Source: Pigoraptor vietnamica
Taxonomy: Eukaryota > Opisthokonta > Filasterea
Assembly: GCA_943704525.1 (NCBI GenBank)
Contig: CALSCQ010002619.1
Span: forward strand, 1 to 48,400
Reading direction: 5' to 3'
Length of the DNA: 48,400 nt
Part shown: piece by piece, positions 29,253 through 41,477 of the stretch
How the letters are laid out: the number at the start of each line of letters is the position of its first letter
Numbering within the stretch: position 1 is the stretch's first letter
The notes under the pieces: generated by a model
Told to the model about the DNA's origin: nothing
Database searches by the model: none
The model's input: the letters and a program-made list of their open reading frames with translations, nothing else
Made by a program: the position numbers and the translations under genes

Positions 29253-30973
29253 TCACATCATCTTGCAGGGGTCAACGGCGCGGTCGTCGTCGGGCAGTCC
29301 CTCGGCGCGAGGGAGGGATGGCGCCCCGTTCTCGTCAAACTGCACGCCAGGCAACTGCACGAGGTAGAAAAGTGGAGAAGGGGGGTCAGTGGTCTGCGCC
29401 AAGTACACCGTTCGTCGCAGAGTCGTGTGCGTTGTGACTTTCGTGTGCGCGTGCGTCTCAATGTATGAGTGAAGACGAATGCGCGTGTGAGAGGGTGTCG
29501 TTGCTCTGGGGACAACCCACCAAGTCGCCGAGAATTTCCTTTGGCGGCTGGCCCAAATCTTGCATCTGCGACGTGCATCGATGTGAGCGACAAGAGCAAT
29601 ATCCTTGCCTTACACGCACGTGAACACTCTCACACGTGCACGTGACCACGCACTCAACGCCATCCTGCCGCTGTCCCACGTTTCGCACGCACGCTCTCAA
29701 ACACGTACACGCACGCATACGACGCTCGCCCCCCACGCTCAACACACATCGGGGCCTTGTCCCAAACGCAGGCGCACCTCCTGCAACAGGTCCAACACCT
29801 CCTTAAAGCGCCGCTTCTTCGTCTCTTCGCTGTCCGATTGCGATTCAGACTCAAATATGGCGACAATTCGCGTCGAGATAGTGTGCTGCGAGCGGTACTT
29901 CGCCACTTCCGTCGGCGAAAGCGACGCCTCGTTCGCGGAGAGCCATCCGGGGTACTGAGGTGGGTGAAACAGACGTGAGCTCCATTCCATCGTCACAATC
30001 ACCCGCACTCCTTCACACACGCACGCACGTGCACGACATCTTCCGCAGGCAATCATACGGAGAACTACAACAGCGTCCGGCACACTCATTGTGCGTTCGC
30101 GGTTTGCGTGTGTGCGTGTGTGCGTCTGTGTACGCGTCCTTGAGCACGACCGTTACGTATACGCATGCGTGCGCATGAAGCAGAGGAGGACACACTGACG
30201 CACCTTGTCGGCGAGGTCCTTGAACGGCTGGTAGAGCATCTCGCGCGACAACAGACCCTGCAGCATGTCGTCCATGCCCGGGAGTCCCGTTCCAGAGCCC
30301 CCCATCATCTTCTCGAGTTCGTCCATGAGCGACGACACAAGCGCGTCCTCGGCAGACAAGTTCGACTCGCCGCCCTCCTGCACACACCACACAAACGCAA
30401 CTGAGCGTCTCGGGCGAGCAATGGCACGCAGCGCCACACAAGCACGCACGCCCGCACGCGTACACACACGCACACACGCACACACACACATACACACACA
30501 CACACACAAGCACAGAAGCACGCCATCGCAGGCACTTGAGGCCTGGCCGTACCTCCAGCGACTTGGCGTTCTTCGCGAGCTCCTCGAGTGTCTGTGCCAC
30601 ACTTGACTGCACGCCAGCGCCCTGCGGCGCGGGTCCCTTCCCGCCCGCCCTTGCGCCCACTTCCGTGTCCGCGACGATTTGTTGCGCGACCTGCGCAAGC
30701 GATTCCCTCAACGAAGGGTCGGTCGTAAGTCCCGCCATCATTTTCTCCAACTCCCGCGAAAACTGATCCGCGAATGCCGACTCGTCGAACGCTGGGTCGG
30801 TGGAAGACCCGCCAGCACTCGATGCAGAGCCACCGGCGGGCGCAGAAGACGCGGGTGGTCGTTGCGGTGTCTTGCCAAAGTCATCGAGCGCGTCTACGGA
30901 ATGGCACGCGAGTATGCGCGTGTGTGAGAGAGATGTCGGATCGGCTTGAGTCATATGTACGTCGATCGACGCC

Positions 30974-31030
<57 letters not shown>

Positions 31031-31193
31031 GTGTGTGTGCGCGCTACAGGATGTGCATTCATGTTATATAACGTATGCATGTGCCTGCGTGCACGTTGCA
31101 GATTGGTATCAAAGCGCAACTCATAATCGCACTGCGATTTCACAAACCGTCAAGAAGGTCGTCAAGCTCGGGATCTGCGGCGGGGTCTGCCAT
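29253..31193 (-). CDS. PEX19: peroxisome biogenesis factor PEX19
   Basis: Six exons: 31193-31148, 30893-30553, 30377-30204, 29954-29778, 29565-29521 and 29354-29253. They give 294 residues, like human PEX19. The N-terminus MADPAADPELDDLLDDALDDF is the PEX3-binding type start. Helices FSRELEKMM and ALVSSLMDELEKMM follow, then the cargo-binding core YPGWLSANEASLSP with RFKEVLDLLQEMQDLGQPP. The protein ends CKMM, a CaaX box with terminal Met, so farnesylation is expected. PEX19 is the cytosolic chaperone and receptor that delivers peroxisomal membrane proteins to PEX3. Finding it implies that this organism has peroxisomes. Exon 5 is only 45 nt and exon 1 only 46 nt. Confidence 0.94.
30978..31025. 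repeat. (TG)n microsatellite in PEX19 intron 1
   Basis: About 24 TG units on the plus strand; (CA)n in the transcript. A CA tract with the more usual (TG)n sense is in intron 2 at about 30470-30508. Confidence 0.95.
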
Positions 31194-31579
31194 TGTCTCT
31201 TATCTCGTCGTCGCCTTGGGCGCTCTCTTGAGGAAAGTGAAACAGACTCCCACCGACACGGTCAGCAGGAATACAGAAGAATACTCGCAACAAGGTCGAT
31301 TTCAACTGAAGACTTCTTTCTATGGTACACACACACAGACACATGTACACACGCGTGTGGGTTCAAGAACGCCTTGCACAACAACGGACGACAGGCACAC
31401 ATTAATAAGAGCTTCTTCAACACTCTCAATGCGCGGTGCCGTCGGAGCCGCTCTCACGTGCAAATGTCACGTGCCGAGTAACACAACGGTAACAAGCGGG
31501 ACTTGTTTCCCTCCTGACGAACTGGCCGCCGTTGTCTTGTTTTCTTGCTTTGTTTTTTATCTCTCCGGCAAACATCCAA
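31194..31579. other. spacer between the PEX19 start and the MEIS 3' end, no gene seen
   Basis: Both flanking genes read leftward, so this contains the PEX19 promoter and the end of the homeobox gene. No repeats or conserved motif stand out. Confidence 0.5.
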
Positions 31580-33527
31580 TCAGCCGTGAGGTCCGTTGAA
31601 CCACATGCGCTGCACGCCATACGCGCCCGTGGGTGCGCCGAGGGGACCGACGCCCGGCGGAGGGTGCGCCGGTGCACGCACGCCGGCACCACCGGGTCGC
31701 TTCTTCGGGTCCATGGCAGGGTGGAGTATGCGACGACGCGCGTTCACAAACCTGCACACATGAGGGACGTTCAGTACGACACAATCGTTGGCAAAAGTGA
31801 AAAAATGTGACAAACGAAATGCCATCGCATTTCATCTTAGAGGTAAGAGTGGAGGCACGCAGCGCTCGGCAGAAGGAACTGATATGCGTCACTGACCAGT
31901 TGTTGAGTTGGTTCATGGAGATGCCCGTCTGCGTTGCAAGGGCGCGCTTCTCGTCCTCCGAGGGGTAGGGCGCCTGCACATTATTTTGACGTTGAGTTAT
32001 GCCTCGTCATCACACACACGTGGCACACAGACGACACACACACAACACATACTCGTAACCCACCGAAGTGTGCGCAAACAGCCACTCCTTCAGCACTTGA
32101 ATCGTCTGCTTCGGAAGTGCCCTCCTTGTCCCATTCGCGCGGTCCCGCACTCCGACGCCGCCCTCTTGTCGCCCCGGCACGGCAGTCCCCTCACTCGGCT
32201 CATCATCGTCGTCAGTGCGCGACGGCGCTGGAGATCGCGACTTCCGCTCCTGCGACGGCTGATCAAGCACAGGCCCACCCGCCGTTGCCTTCGATTCGCT
32301 GGCGGGGAGCGAAGTCTTCCGCACAACGGTGCGTCCGCTCTCGTTACCGCCGGTTGTTGTCGCCATCGAATGTCCACCGTCCACGCGAGCGTGGTGCTGT
32401 TGCGAGTTGTCGTTGGGCGCGTTGTGTGCGGGCACGGCGACCATTGCGGTGCCCGGCACAGACGATGTGTGAAGGGAAGGGGGCGCAGGGGCGGCGAGAT
32501 GTCCAGCGACAGGAAAGGGGTTGCCGGTCGCGGGAGGCGGCGCGTATTGCACGGCGCTGTTCTGGGAATGTGCTCCAGCGGGAAGGGTCGCTTTCGAGGG
32601 TGCGAGTGAGGCGATGCCGCCGTGCATAAGCCGATAGCGCGCGTTTTCCATGAAGCGATCGCAGAAGGTGTCGCAGAGCTCATCGAGACGCGAGAGCTCG
32701 GCCGCGTGGATGCGGTACACACGGATGGCGCGAACCACCTGGAAGTTGGGTGTGCGTGTTATGCACTTATTCCCAAACGCACACACAAAGGGCACGCAGA
32801 GGACACCCTCTCGCCACTCTCCCTCCGTTCCCCATGCACTTTGCAACCACGCGGCACGTTGCACACTCACGAGTTCGTCCACTTCGTGGTCCGCCGTGAA
32901 CATCGGCACGCCCCGCAGCGCCTGTTCCGCCGCATATTCTTCGATGAGCTCATCGACGTCTTTCGAAGACGACGACGTCGCAACCGCCGTCTCGTCGCGC
33001 GTCACTTGCGAGAGCTTCGTGTGGACGATGGCGTCGCACTTCTCCCGCAACGCCACGAGCAATGGAAAGAGCGGGTGCGACTCGAGCGCCTCCTTGAGTG
33101 GGTCTTCCCTCGGTGCGTCAATCTGCATGGGCACCCCCACGTGCTCCGACGACGTCGACGTCTGAGAGACGTCCGAGTCTGACGTCAGATCGGAAGAGGG
33201 GTCCATCGGGCGAGGCAACTCGGTAATTGCGCGAAGATCCGCAGAGAAACTCCCATGGCTGAGCGTCGGCAGGCGCTGCTCGGCCGCTTCGTCCGGCGCG
33301 TCTCCGTCGGTGTGTGCAGAAGGCGCAACGAACGTGGCAGGCGCCACAGGCGGGATGTATGGGGGTGGAGGGGGCGCAGCGTCGCCGGCTGTACCAAGGG
33401 GCTCGACAGGCCCTTCGGCAGCAGTGCCCGAGAAAGCGCCATCGTGAGAGAGAGCAAGTGCATGCGCGTCCTCGTGTGAAGGAGCGGGATGGGGCGAAGC
33501 GGAGGGCGCCATTACGGCGTCGTCCAT
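31580..33527 (-). CDS. MEIS/PREP-like TALE homeodomain transcription factor
   Basis: Four exons: 33527-32871, 32738-32064, 31973-31897 and 31751-31580. They give 526 residues. The first MEIS block is at 151-167 (HPLFPLLVALREKCDAI). The second begins exon 2 (VVRAIRVYRIHAAELSRLDE, then LCDTFCDRFMENAR). The homeodomain starts RRALPKQTIQVLKEWLFAHT, has the three-residue TALE extension APYPSEDEKR, and ends QLNNWFVNARRR with the invariant W, F, N and R of helix 3. ILHPAMD follows, as in animal Meis. MEIS proteins bind DNA with TALE partners in the nucleus. Low-complexity Ala/Pro regions separate the domains. Plant KNOX proteins share the MEINOX blocks, but the residues here look closer to MEIS. Introns split the homeodomain before APYP and inside the W codon. 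Confidence 0.92.
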
Positions 33528-33986
33528 CCGCCGGCCACTCGCTCAGAGTTATGTTCGCGCGTGCATGCCGGTTGTATCGAGCGCACCCAGCAGACCAAAA
33601 CGACAGGCGCGCGCGAGGATATGTCGTGTGACGGCACACACACGTCACAGCAAGGTGCGACACAAGTGAGTGGGTGAATATCTCACGAGATGTGTTTTGC
33701 TGTAAGAGTGACCACCGGCCAAAACCGCACGGCCGCAGCCAAAGTCTGTGTGAGCCTCAACTGCACCAACACACACGTAGTTGCGGTGCTCGTACACAAG
33801 GACGTGCACGTACGCACACACACGCACACAGGCACGCACACAATACGAGCCATTTTTATAGGTAGAGAGCTTGTCGCTGCGGGAGCTGGGTCTCGGAGTG
33901 ACAGACGACTGACAGCGAAGGGTGACATGAAGGTCGTCAGAGTGACGTCACTACCACCTGTTACATTGTCCAGACATCATGTGTTC

Positions 33987-34023
<37 letters not shown>

Positions 34024-34124
34024 TTTGTGTCTATGTGCGCGCGTCGTTGTGGAGTACAGAAGGAGTGCGACCCAATTCGGCGTTTATGTGTGTGAGTGCC
34101 CGTGTGGTTGCACTTGCGTGTAGG
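33528..34124. promoter_or_regulatory. divergent promoter between MEIS and THID-THIE
   Basis: It holds a (TG)n tract at 33989-34022 and a CA-rich patch at 33810-33845. I looked for a TPP riboswitch upstream and in intron 1 of the thiamine gene and saw no CTGAGA-type element. Confidence 0.45.
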
Positions 34125-35909
34125 ATGCCGCGACCGATCGTGTGGACTGTCGCGGGTGAGTCTGTGTTATCGCACATCGACACTCACACGACTCACATGC
34201 ACGGACGGCACTCACACTCACACTGACATGCATGCACACTAATAGTCACACGCATTAGCTCGCTCGTACAGACAACTCACACGCTCTCTCGAACGCTCCC
34301 CACATATGCAGGGTCCGACTCCGGTGGCGGCGCGGGCATACAGGCCGACATGCTCGCAATCCACGCACTGGGGGGCCACCCTTGCACAGTGGTGACCGCA
34401 CTCACGGCACAAAACAGCGTTGGCGTGTCGCGCATCGAGTGTTCGTCCCCGGAAATGGTGCGCGCGACGTTTCATGCGCTGCTGGACGACCTCCCACCTC
34501 TCGCCGTGAAAACGGGAATGCTCGGAAGCGCCGAAGTCGTGCGTGCGGTGGCAGAGGGCCTTGCGCGCCTGGGCGGGAAAGTGCCGGTGATTGTGGACCC
34601 CGTCATGGTGTCGACGACGGGTGCCAGCCTGCTCGCATCACACGTGGGCGGCGAACAGGACGACGACCCCGTCCACATGCTCAAGACACACATACTCCCG
34701 CACGCAGCGCTCGTGACGCCGAACATTCCCGAGGCAGCGCGGCTGTGCGGATGTGCGGAGAGCGACCTCGCCGATCCCGCGGCCATCGAGGCGTGTGCGT
34801 GGAAGATACTCGCCATGGGACCGCACGCCGTGCTCGTGAAAGGGGGCCACGCGAAGCATGCCGATTACGCGAGCGACTGTTATGTCGATGCCGAGGGCGT
34901 CACATGGCTGTCGCTTCCCCGGGTCGACAGCACCAACTCGCACGGCACGGGCTGCACTCTGTCGGCTGCGATCGCGACGTGCGTTGCGTCCGGTATCGCG
35001 CGCAGCAACCCGCACGTGCCGCCGGGAGTCGCTGCGAACATCTCTCTTCTGGACGCCGTCGTCGTTGCGAAGGCGTACGTGTGGAACGGCCTGTGCCGGA
35101 GCGAGCAGTACGGGAAGGGGCCGGGTCCAGTCGCACACACCACGTGGCCGCGTGAGCCAAAGTCCATCCCGTGGGCATCGCGCACTCCGCCGATGACTGG
35201 GCTCAACAGGTGTGTGCCGGGGCCGTCGGAGTGGTCGGAAGTGCACGTTGCGCCGTTCCCTCCGTGTGGGGACGCCCCGCTCGCGTTCTATCCCATCGTA
35301 CCCACGGCCGCCATGGTGGAAACGATGGCACGCGCCGGTGCGACGACGGTGCAAATTCGCGCGAAGGCGTCGGGTGGAATGACGGAGAAGGACGTCGAGC
35401 GCGAGGTGCGGGCGGCGGTCGAAGTGTCGCGCCGCTATCCCTCTCTGCGCCTGTTCGTCAACGACCACTGGCGCATGGCCATCGCATGCGGCGCATACGG
35501 CGTGCACATCGGACAAGAAGACCTCGAGAGCGCCGACGTCGACGCCATTCGCGCTGCCGGGCTGCGGCTGGGCGTGAGCACGCACTCGTACGTCGAGTTT
35601 GCGCGCACGAAAGCGCTGCGGCCGTCGTATGTATCACTCGGTCCCGTGTTTCCGACGGCGTCGAAAAATGTGCCGTTCGCACCGCAGGGTGCCGAGACGG
35701 TGCGGCACTGGCGCGAGCTGATCCCCTCCGAGACCCCCCTCGTGGCGATTGGCGGCATTACGCTCGCAAACGTGCGCGAGGTGATCGCAGCGGGCGCGTC
35801 GGGTGTGGCGGTGATATCCGCGGTGACGCAGGCGGCGGACTTGAGGGCCGCCGCGCGCGAGTGGACGCGCGTCGTGGGCGAGGCACTGCCACGTGCGAAA
35901 TTGGAATGA
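34125..35909 (+). CDS. bifunctional HMP(-P) kinase / thiamine-phosphate synthase (ThiD-ThiE)
   Basis: Two exons: 34125-34155 and 34312-35909. They give 542 residues. ThiD half: TVAGSDSGGGAGIQADML with the split GSDSGGGAG motif, ALTAQNSVGV, AVKTGMLGS, VIVDPVMVSTTG, VTPNIPEA, VLVKGGH and the anion-hole STNSHGTGCTLSAAIA. ThiE half from about residue 350: TTVQIRAK, LFVNDHWRMA, GVHIGQEDL, VSTHSYVEF, SLGPVFPTASK, LVAIGGIT and GVAVISAV. ThiD makes HMP-pyrophosphate and ThiE couples it to HET-phosphate to give thiamine phosphate. The ThiD-ThiE order is that of plant TH1; fungal THI6 instead has ThiE-ThiM. I infer that the organism makes thiamine from its precursors. No targeting signal is visible. 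The neighbouring gene is TenI-like, tail to tail. Confidence 0.95.
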
Positions 35910-36191
35910 GGGCGTCGGGAGAGTGTTTCTGGCGTGTGTTTGAGTGCGTGTGTCTGTGAGCCGACGGGCGCTGCTGGCCAGTTCCCGGGCTACACCACGT
36001 GCAGTACAAACGTTTATATCGTCGATGAGAAGCCCCTTTACTCCCTCGTGGTAGCTGTTGTTGATGTGGCCGATATGGTATTGGCGCTTGCGAGAGGAAG
36101 TAATGGCGCACGCGACTTCTTGTCTGACGTCGTGTGCCGTGCGCAAGACTATTCACCCATTTCGTGTTGCCGGAAACGCACGTACTCGTCC

Positions 36192-36905
36192 TCATGGCGG
36201 TTGCTCTCCCTCGCTCCACGCGCGCGCCACCGCCGACACAGCGCTCAGCGGCTCGTCCGCCTGCCAAAACGCGCTAATGGCGGCAATGCCGTGCGCCCCG
36301 TGTGAGCGCGCGCGCGATGCATCCCCAGGCCCAACACCGCCGAGTGCATACAACAGCGGACAATCAACCCCCATCTCCGCCGCCGTGCGCTGTGCCGCTG
36401 CGACAACGCGCCCAAAGCCGTCCCAGCCGAGAGGGTGCTCCGTGGGACAGGACACGCTCTGCCGCACGGGCGAAATCACGGCATAGTCACAACCGGCGCG
36501 CACTGCCGCACACGCTTGCGTCTCGTCATGGCACGAGGCACCGACCACGAACCCACGCGGCAATGGACGCTCTCGTGAGGACATGAGACGATCGCCCGTG
36601 AGATGGACGCCCACGCCACACGCGCGCGCGACGGCGGCGTCCGCATTCACGACAAGCCGCTCGCGGGCACCTGAAAGTGACGCCGCGCGACGCACGATGG
36701 CGAGGAAGGGTGCGTCTCCCTCTTCCTCCACTACGGCGCTGTTGTGTCTGTGCTCGAGCGCTTTCATGCGCAGCTGAACGAGTGCACCTGCTTCGAGAAA
36801 GAGGGCGACGCGGGAGATTAATGTGGCAGCGTCCGCGTCGCACACGCGACCGTCCGTGCGTAGGGTCACGTCGGGCGTGATGACGAGCGCACGTGGCAGC
36901 AGCAT
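36192..36905 (-). CDS. TenI/ThiE-superfamily protein
   Basis: An uninterrupted 237-residue frame from ATG 36905 starts MLLPRALVITPD, a natural first strand for this TIM barrel. Motifs in order: ALVQLRMKA, LVVNADAAVARACGVGVHL, VGASCHDETQACAA, DYAVISPV, a proline/His segment before LGWDGFGRVV, LLYALGGV and GAHGIAAISAFW. This resembles the TMP-TENI domain of bacterial MutT-TenI fusions more than true ThiE. TenI aromatises the thiazole or acts as a related thiazole-phosphate enzyme. The fusion's Nudix half is absent. The stop is only 282 bp from the ThiD-ThiE stop, facing it. A longer upstream frame with a possible acceptor (TTACAG) near 36947 could indicate a 5' exon or 5' UTR intron. The exact reaction cannot be assigned. 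Confidence 0.82.
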   Translation of the reverse strand: MLLPRALVITPDVTLRTDGRVCDADAATLISRVALFLEAGALVQLRMKALEHRHNSAVVEEEGDAPFLAIVRRAASLSGARERLVVNADAAVARACGVGVHLTGDRLMSSRERPLPRGFVVGASCHDETQACAAVRAGCDYAVISPVRQSVSCPTEHPLGWDGFGRVVAAAQRTAAEMGVDCPLLYALGGVGPGDASRARSHGAHGIAAISAFWQADEPLSAVSAVARAWSEGEQPP

Positions 36906-37299
36906 GTGTGCGAATGCGAGAAAGAGCCCCAAAGGCAGAAACTGTAACAAAAAGATGAACACTTGGGTTGCATGCTTCATGCAGACCAACGGGAGACGTG
37001 GAGCAAATGTGGGTGTGACCGGACACTCCCCACGGTGGGTGACCGCGACGGCCGAATGGGCTATCAGTCGGCAGTGATTTGCGTGGCATGCATCCCCTTT
37101 CCCTCTTACAACGCATGGAACTCTGTGCGCATGAAACGACGCGCACTCACTCACCCCTGTGGAGCCCAACAGGAGAGAGGGGGTCATTGCGAGCACTGCA
37201 CGTGACAATATGGAAGGGGCGCTGAAGTGAGATTCGTCGAATGGCTCAACGATTTTGGCGCACCTGCCCATCTCAAGCGTCGTTCACGCGTTCCGCGCC
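36906..37299. other. divergent spacer between the TenI-like gene and the membrane-protein gene
   Basis: This promoter-type region has no conspicuous repeat. A TTTTGGCGC stretch at 37252-37260 is E2F-like but isolated. Confidence 0.45.
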
Positions 37300-39788
37300 A
37301 TGACGGACTTGGAAGGCGCGCCGTTCGTGCTTGCTACCTCGCAAGAACTCGCGGCGTCGTGGCGATGGACGCTGAGGCAGCAGGTGAGTGCGACAGAGTC
37401 GTGTGCGCGGTGTGCTGTGACTGCCGGCGTCTGCGAACTGTATGAAGTGGTGCTTCTCACTTGATTGACTTGCGTGTGTGTAAGTTTTAACGACAATTGC
37501 CTCAACAGCTTGCTACGCGAGATCGAATTCAGCTTCTCCCCTTTCTGGAGAGGGATGGTACGTAGGGGCGCCTCTTGTGTAGGACGTGTGTGTGCGCGTG
37601 TGCTGTTGGTGGCTCTATGCTGTTGGCGACTTTGTGCAACGTTGTTCATGTGTCTCAATGCCTCTTCCTCTCAAACACTTGCACGCATGCACGCACACAT
37701 GCGCACATATACGCACACACGCACACACACGCACACACGCACGCACACACACACACACGCACGCACGCACGCACGTCCGCAGAATTCGCGCGACGTTCTT
37801 CGCAAGCACCAGCGCCCGAGACAAATGCTCTCACCGCGCGGCTGCTGGACCTCGAGGCGCGCCTGCGCCGCCGCATAAAGCTCTCGCGGCGTCAGCTGGT
37901 CGGCCTTGTCCTCTTTGCAGCCTTTCTGTTACTCGTGGCCATCATCCTCTCGGTCGCGCTCGGCATCGTCGTAACGTCCCCTCCCCCCGACCCATGCCTC
38001 TCGACCATCGAAATCACCTCCACAGAGTCGCTCGCATCCTTTTACGCGCTGCAGTGCGCGGCCGTCGGCGCTCTCTCGCTCGACGGCTCGCGCTTCGGGA
38101 CGTCCGCGCCCAACGCGACCTTCGCGCAACTCGAAAGCGCCGACAGCATCGCGATATCTCACTGGAATGGCGCCGCGTCCATCCTCGCCTTTCCCCTGCT
38201 CCGGCGCGTGGGACCGCTGTCCCTTCGCTCCGTCACATTGCACGCGCTTTTGTTCCCGTCCCTCTCCGTCGCCGGCGACACGTCCGCGTTTAAGTTCTCG
38301 CTCGGCACCGGTCTGTCGTTCCCCTCGCTGGAGGCGGCCGCGTCGCTCGTGCTCATCTCCGCAGACGTGGGCGGCGTCCTCGATTTCCCGAGACTTGAGA
38401 CGGTGACGGCGAACCTCACGCTCCGCGCGGCGCTTTCCCACGGCGACGTCGACTTTCCGCGCCTGCGCAATGCGAGCATTATCGACATAACGGGCCCTCT
38501 TAAGAAATTCGTGGGACTTCCGCCACCGACGGCGCCGCTAATTGCGTTTCCTTCGCTTCGCGTCGCTCGCGGTGTCATGCTGTTCAGCATTGCGTGGGCG
38601 GGGGGCTTGCTCGTTCCCTTGCTGCAGGACGTCGACGTGTTCTCCGTCAGCGGCGTCACGTTGCGGAGTTTCACGCCCAACGGCACGGTCATCGTCGATA
38701 ACTTTGACGTCTCTTCACTCGAGAGGGCCACGACCGTTCTCCTCCGCGCGACTTTCGGCATATCGCGCGCGAACTTTGCGAGCCTCGAGCACACCGACGT
38801 GCTCACATTCGACGGCAACACGTTTCTCACGCGCGCTCTTTTCCCACGCCTCGCTTCTGCCGGCGACATGCTCTTCTCGACAAACACGAATCTCGGCGAG
38901 GTCGCCCTCCCCACCCTCGCGCTCGTCACGCAGGGCCTCCGATTCGTTGGAAACTCGGCCGTAACGGAAATTGCGGCGCCGGCGCTTAAGGCGGGCGTGG
39001 TGCTGCTGTCCCTCAACGTCGCACTGCGGTCCGTGTCCCTTCCAGCTCTGGAGACCGGCAGCGTTGCGTTTGTGGCGAATCCCGTCCTCCGCGACGCCTC
39101 CTTTCCCGCGCTGCGCTCGCTTGGTGTCGGCACCTTTGCGAAAAACGACGCGCTCTCTTCAATCTCCATGCCGCTGATTGAGACAATGAGCGAGGAGGGC
39201 TGGGTCGAGGGGTCGCCGCCGAGCGCTGTGTACTGGGTGCTTGTACGGGACGCCAGCGGCACGGCCCCAAAGCACGTAGACGCGGGCGAGCTCGCGCGCA
39301 TTCTCGCGTTTGCGCTGGGTTCTCTGACGGTGGTGGCGAACCCCAACCTCACGCGGGTGGACCTCGGCGCGTCGCTGGTGGGCGGCAACACGATGTTGAT
39401 TGACGACAACGCTCTTCTGTGCCCTGCGAACGTCACCATTGCGTCGAACGCGTCGTTCGCCTGCGGTTGCTTTGACGGCGTGAACGGGTGGGAGGTGCCC
39501 AACTGCAACGCGACGGGCCCACTCGGCGGGCAGTTCGCGTGCCCTTCGTTCAACTGCTCTGTTGCTTCCCCTGCCGCAAGTACGCGCCGGTCGCTGCCGA
39601 ATGGCTGGGAAAGCGAGGCCCTCGGCTTTGACGTGTGGAAGGGATACGCGGCTTCTGGGGTGCGCCCTCCGCGCGACACAATGGACGCCACCGGCGTTCT
39701 GAGGACTGTCCGGCGCCTCGAATCGGAAGTGGAGAGCCTCAAGCGGGCGTTGCGACGCGAGCGGGCGCGAAGGAGAGAGGATGGATGA
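37300..39788 (+). CDS. single-pass membrane protein with receptor-L-like repetitive ectodomain
   Basis: Three exons: 37300-37383, 37509-37557 and 37783-39788. They give 712 residues. A short cytosolic N-terminus with a coiled-coil-like LLDLEARLRRRIKLSRRQ leads into one strong membrane span at about 83-108. The basic side is N-terminal, so the topology is type II and the bulk lies outside. Residues 110-640 are built from about 20-residue leucine/phenylalanine repeats (SFPSLEAAASLVLI, DFPRLETVTANLTLR, SLPALETGSVAFVANPVLRD, SFPALRSLGVGTFAKN). Such repeats are typical of the receptor L-domain and Ecm33-like solenoids. NxT/NxS sites are frequent. A Cys-rich end (CGCFDGVNGWEVPNCNATG) and a C-terminal coiled coil (LRTVRRLESEVESLKRALRR) follow. 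No kinase is attached. A cell-surface recognition or wall role is inference. Confidence 0.82.
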
Positions 39789-40435
<647 letters not shown>

Positions 40436-41434
40436 TCACGGCTTGAGCTGGATGAACGCCAGCTTGCTCTCACGAGGGAACACGTTCGTAATCGAATACT
40501 GGTTGCCTGCGCAGCCGCACAAACGTGCAAAAGGCATGACAGCGTCAGGGGAAGGCGCACAGACGGTGCGGAAGCGACAACGGCGAATGAGCGAAAGTGC
40601 ATGCGATGGTAGAAGAGAGGTCCCAATGAATGCTACGCATCCCATGCGCACGTACGCACCTGGCGGCACAAAGAAGTGGGACCCGGCCTTGAGGATAAAC
40701 GACGTCTTGTGGACTGTCACTTGCACGCGGCCCGTCGAGACAAAGAACACCTGCGAGAGGGAGCTTGTCAGCCAGCCTGGCCGGGGAACATCCACACTCT
40801 CCGTACACATAAAGAGCGAGAAAATCAAATACAAGGCGTGCACGGGACAACGCCGGAGGCACTCCAGGGGCACCCACGATCGTGTATCCGGCCGAGCTCT
40901 GGTTTGGCTTGACTGCGTTGGGGCGCATCACCAGCGAACCACTGCGGAAGACGTCCGCGTTGAAGGCGCGGCCGATGAGAAGCGAGCCGTCGTTGCCGTC
41001 GCCGCCGGTCACCGCCTTGTACTTGAGCATTGCGTCCGACTTGGCGATGGCTGCAAAGGGAGGGGAAGAGAGCAAGTGAGTCTTGTGGTTGAGTTGATGG
41101 TAATGTTGCGACGGATGGGAAAAGGACAAAGTGGCAGAGAGAAAAAGACACGGCCATGTTACGGCGAGTGAAAACACGAGTACACAATTGAGATCCAGCC
41201 GAGATGTGTGAGAGATCACAGCACTTGCACAAAGAGTGGCAGGAAACGTACCAAGCTCGAGCTCTTGCGACCCCTCCGCGTCCAACACAACGGCCAGCGG
41301 GTTCTCGTCGACACTGAAGCCGGCAGGCTGCTCATAAAAATTGCGCGTAAGAAAAGTTCGAAGTAACCAACCGCAGTCACGTGAGAAGAGCTATCGACAG
41401 TCTCGAACTTGCCGTCTCAATCGCGCGCACACAC

Positions 41435-41477
<43 letters not shown>

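Noticed and set aside
33528-34311. TPP riboswitch upstream of or within intron 1 of the ThiD-ThiE gene
   Set aside because: I found no CTGAGA element or matching second conserved arm in the promoter or the 156-bp intron.
36906-37271. N-terminal extension of the TenI-like protein to ATG 37271
   Set aside because: The extra 122 residues have no resemblance to a Nudix or targeting domain, and a possible acceptor interrupts them. MLLPRALVITPD at 36905 is the natural barrel start.
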